From positions 186,001 to 250,000 of the forward strand of contig NW_026518957.1 in assembly GCF_947347685.1 (NCBI RefSeq): a DNA stretch of 64,000 nucleotides. Reading direction: 5' to 3'. A model generated the notes under the pieces. It searched no databases. It saw only the letters and a list, made by a program, of their open reading frames with translations, and was not told the DNA's origin. The stretch is from Pleuronectes platessa. Taxonomy: Eukaryota > Chordata > Actinopteri > Pleuronectiformes > Pleuronectidae. Shown in pieces: positions 62,521 through 64,000 of the stretch; position 1 is the first letter of the stretch, and each line of letters opens with the position of its first letter. A program made the position numbers and the translations under genes.

Positions 62521-63215
62521 ACTGTGACCTTCGCGGTGTTGCTTGCGCGTGGCGCGCGGATTTTCCAGAAGTCCAGTGAATCTCGTTGTTAACCTCAGGA
62601 TGCCTGCACGAACTGCGAATTCCTGGAAAGCAGATGAGTGAAGTCCTGGCCTCTTAAGCGGGCTCCGGTGGGTCTCGTGTTTACAAAGGAGGTTAGCGCT
62701 GGGCCGAAAAGAGCGAACTTCTCTTGCTCTTGGGACGGAATTCGGCCTCGTCTCTTCTGCAGGGATGATCAGCTGTGGCGCAGTTGTGGGGATCGTGAAA
62801 AAGAAAGTCTATGATCTCGGCCTGCGAGTGGACTTCCTGTGGCGATCTCTTTCAAGTTAAAATAACAAAAAGTCCTATCAAAACAAAACGTCGACTGAAT
62901 AAAGAAATAAAAGAAAATGGATATAAAACAAACGTCAGTAATTGCTCCCTAAAATTACCTCCGGATCAACTAACTGGAAAGGTCAGCTCTATCTTCAGGG
63001 AATTGGGAATGGGCTGATAAACTAAAAGTTAAGGTTGCCCCCTTTAGCAATTAAATCATCTGAAGACCCGGAGGTGTCTGTTGACGTCTTCAGAGCAGGG
63101 TAAAATGGCAGCGATTATTTGATGTTTCAGTGGTTTTATTCTACCTGCGAGGTCCTCCTCCTTGAGGAGCTGGTCATAGGACATCGGCCAATTGATTTGT
63201 CAGGAATCGATCTGA

Positions 63216-63226
63216 GTGGGCGGGGC
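63216..63226 (+). promoter_or_regulatory. GC-box (Sp1-like) motif
   Basis: GTGGGCGGGGC is a perfect Sp1-type GC box. There is no recognisable transcript next to it, and GGGCGGGGC is also common in fish dispersed repeats. Confidence 0.25.
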
Positions 63227-63271
63227 TTGGAACTCAGCGGGGGTTCCAAGGCATTCCCAGAACATTTTCCA

Positions 63272-63286
63272 CCACCAGGGGGAGAT
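63272..63286 (+). promoter_or_regulatory. CTCF-like motif 3
   Basis: CCACCAGGGGGAGAT keeps the CCACCAGGGGG core of CTCF sites. It departs from the 15-mer consensus at positions 12 and 14. Confidence 0.35.
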
Positions 63287-63737
63287 TCTTGGGCCTGCTT
63301 GAGAATGGTTTCCCTCCAAAAGTTTAACAACTCTTTGTTCACCCTCGGCTCCAGTGTTTGGTGGCCCCCCCTTGGGCTCTTCAGACCCAGCAGGGCGCCC
63401 GTGTTCCTGCGAGGGCCTTGAAACCTGCTAGGGTTTCTCGAAACTGCCAGGAAAAAGTACTCACAGGTGGATAGGAATATTCCACAAGGCCTTGATTTAT
63501 ACAGGCCTTTGTTTAGATTGTCTTTGTGTTAACCTCTGACCTGTGTCTAGTGGCCATCCGCTGGGCTCTGGCCCAACATCTATATCATTGTTTAGAGCCA
63601 AAAAATGAGGCCATGCGAGCAGTTTAGTGACGTAGTTCTCATTTCATAAATCTCCTCCTTTTCCCATCATTAGTTTTAATTGAAGATACATTTTTTTCAC
63701 ACTCTAACGCTGTCATCAAACAAATACTTGTTACTCA

Positions 63738-63790
63738 AAAACTATAAGTCCTATCTGAAAAATGAAAACATTTTGAGAATCACAAGGCTT
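63738..63790 (+). repeat. Dispersed repeat fragment, copy 2
   Basis: Related to 61165-61216, with shared TATAA.TCCT, TGAAAA and AATCACAAGGCTTG. Differences are spread evenly, as expected for old dispersed copies. Confidence 0.7.
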
Positions 63791-63844
63791 GACACTACAA
63801 CCGGATATATTCATATATTTGTTCGAAAGTAATTTTTGGCATCT

Positions 63845-63905
63845 GTTGGTTTTGAATTCACAACCAGTGGATCACTGAGTCAGCGGCAGACCCACTAATT
63901 CAATC
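63845..63905 (-). repeat. Second tRNA-like stretch
   Basis: The minus strand contains TGAATTCAAAACC as a box-B-like element about 25 bp after GACTCAGTGATCCACTGG. This parallels the layout at 60931-60990 (GTGACCCAGAGG then GTTCAAGACC). It too is flanked by CAATCACATTG and the TTCAACAGTTCCCCC repeat. Confidence 0.3.
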
Positions 63906-63947
63906 ACATTGACTTTAGATATCATTGACAGTTGATTATTTAAAGAA

Positions 63948-63984
63948 TTCAACAGTTCCCCCGTGAAAGACAAAGAAAAAAATG
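63948..63984 (+). repeat. Dispersed direct repeat, copy 2
   Basis: TTCAACAGTTCCCCCGTGAA then AGACAAAGAAAA, matching 60871-60907 in the same orientation. The window ends 16 bp later, so its full extent is unknown. Confidence 0.8.
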
Positions 63985-64000
63985 TAATGTTTGTGTCTTA

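Larger units (their letters stand above)
62521..63737. other. Unannotatable flank (no supportable gene)
   Basis: Mixed GC sequence. The open frames here (68 residues from 62811, 100 residues from 63119, 68 residues on minus from 63342) show no recognisable domain or compositional sign of coding. It includes a GC-box and a CTCF-like motif listed separately. Confidence 0.6.

Noticed and set aside
62811..63017. 68-residue plus-strand open frame
   Set aside because: Short, unrecognised and without splice or promoter support. It is compatible with chance in about 2 kb of sequence.
63119..63421. 100-residue plus-strand open frame and the overlapping minus frame 63136-63342
   Set aside because: No recognisable family. 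Two antisense frames are equally open, which suggests composition rather than coding.

Overview
The window reads as vertebrate, probably teleost and perhaps cypriniform, nuclear DNA. That placement is inference. It rests on GA and TG microsatellites, a hAT-like terminus rich in TATCGG and ending CATCCCTA, repeats carrying the fish-typical phrase AGTAGGTGGCGCTAT, and the absence of any bacterial gene organisation. I find no convincing protein-coding gene. The many open frames over the first 60 kb are by-products of a repeat.

Positions 1-60034 are one uninterrupted satellite array, all in the same orientation. It alternates two materials: (i) GC- and CpG-rich blocks built from a 14-16 bp monomer (CGCACATCTCCTGCGG and its CpG-to-TpG derivative TGCACATCTCCTGC.G), and (ii) about 183 complete A-rich linkers of about 60 bp, spaced on average about 325 bp apart. 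Linkers fall into classes that I name 1, 2, B, C, D, E, F, G and H. Nearly all begin with a small inverted repeat (e.g. ATAAATG-AAA-CATTTAT), and most end in an alternating purine-pyrimidine palindrome (TGTGCGCACA or GTGTGCACAC). The 14-bp contracted monomers (CGCACATCCTGCGG type) flank the linkers.

The order of linker classes reveals higher-order repeats (HORs). HOR-I is 1-1-B-G (about 1.1-1.6 kb) and HOR-II is C-D-2-E-B-D-2 (about 1.3-2.1 kb). They are interleaved from 1 to about 46.1 kb. Above them sits a duplicated super-repeat (about 5.5-17.8 kb against about 19.5-30.2 kb), plus nested tandem duplications of 1476, 1697, 1068 and 4150 bp. From about 46.1 to 59.76 kb a different domain begins. 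It has a short hairpin-less linker (H) paired with a C-type linker at about 131 bp, a private CCCTCCCTCG monomer variant, and several scars where a linker has been lost. The array ends at 59.77-60.03 kb in two divergent cassettes built of a G-rich 16-mer.

Positions 60035-64000 are single-copy or dispersed-repeat flank. In order: an AT-rich stretch, a one-ended hAT-like remnant, a GA microsatellite carrying a 104-bp duplication with two TATAAAAG motifs, fish-type dispersed repeats with CTCF-like motifs, two tRNA-like stretches, an AT-rich region, a TG microsatellite, and about 2 kb of CpG-containing sequence with no supportable gene. A repeat at 60871-60907 recurs directly at 63948-63984.

The strongest candidate for something undescribed is the satellite itself: a two-component array with conserved linker hairpins and a readable HOR order. 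Whether it is centromeric, pericentromeric or otherwise heterochromatic cannot be decided from sequence alone.
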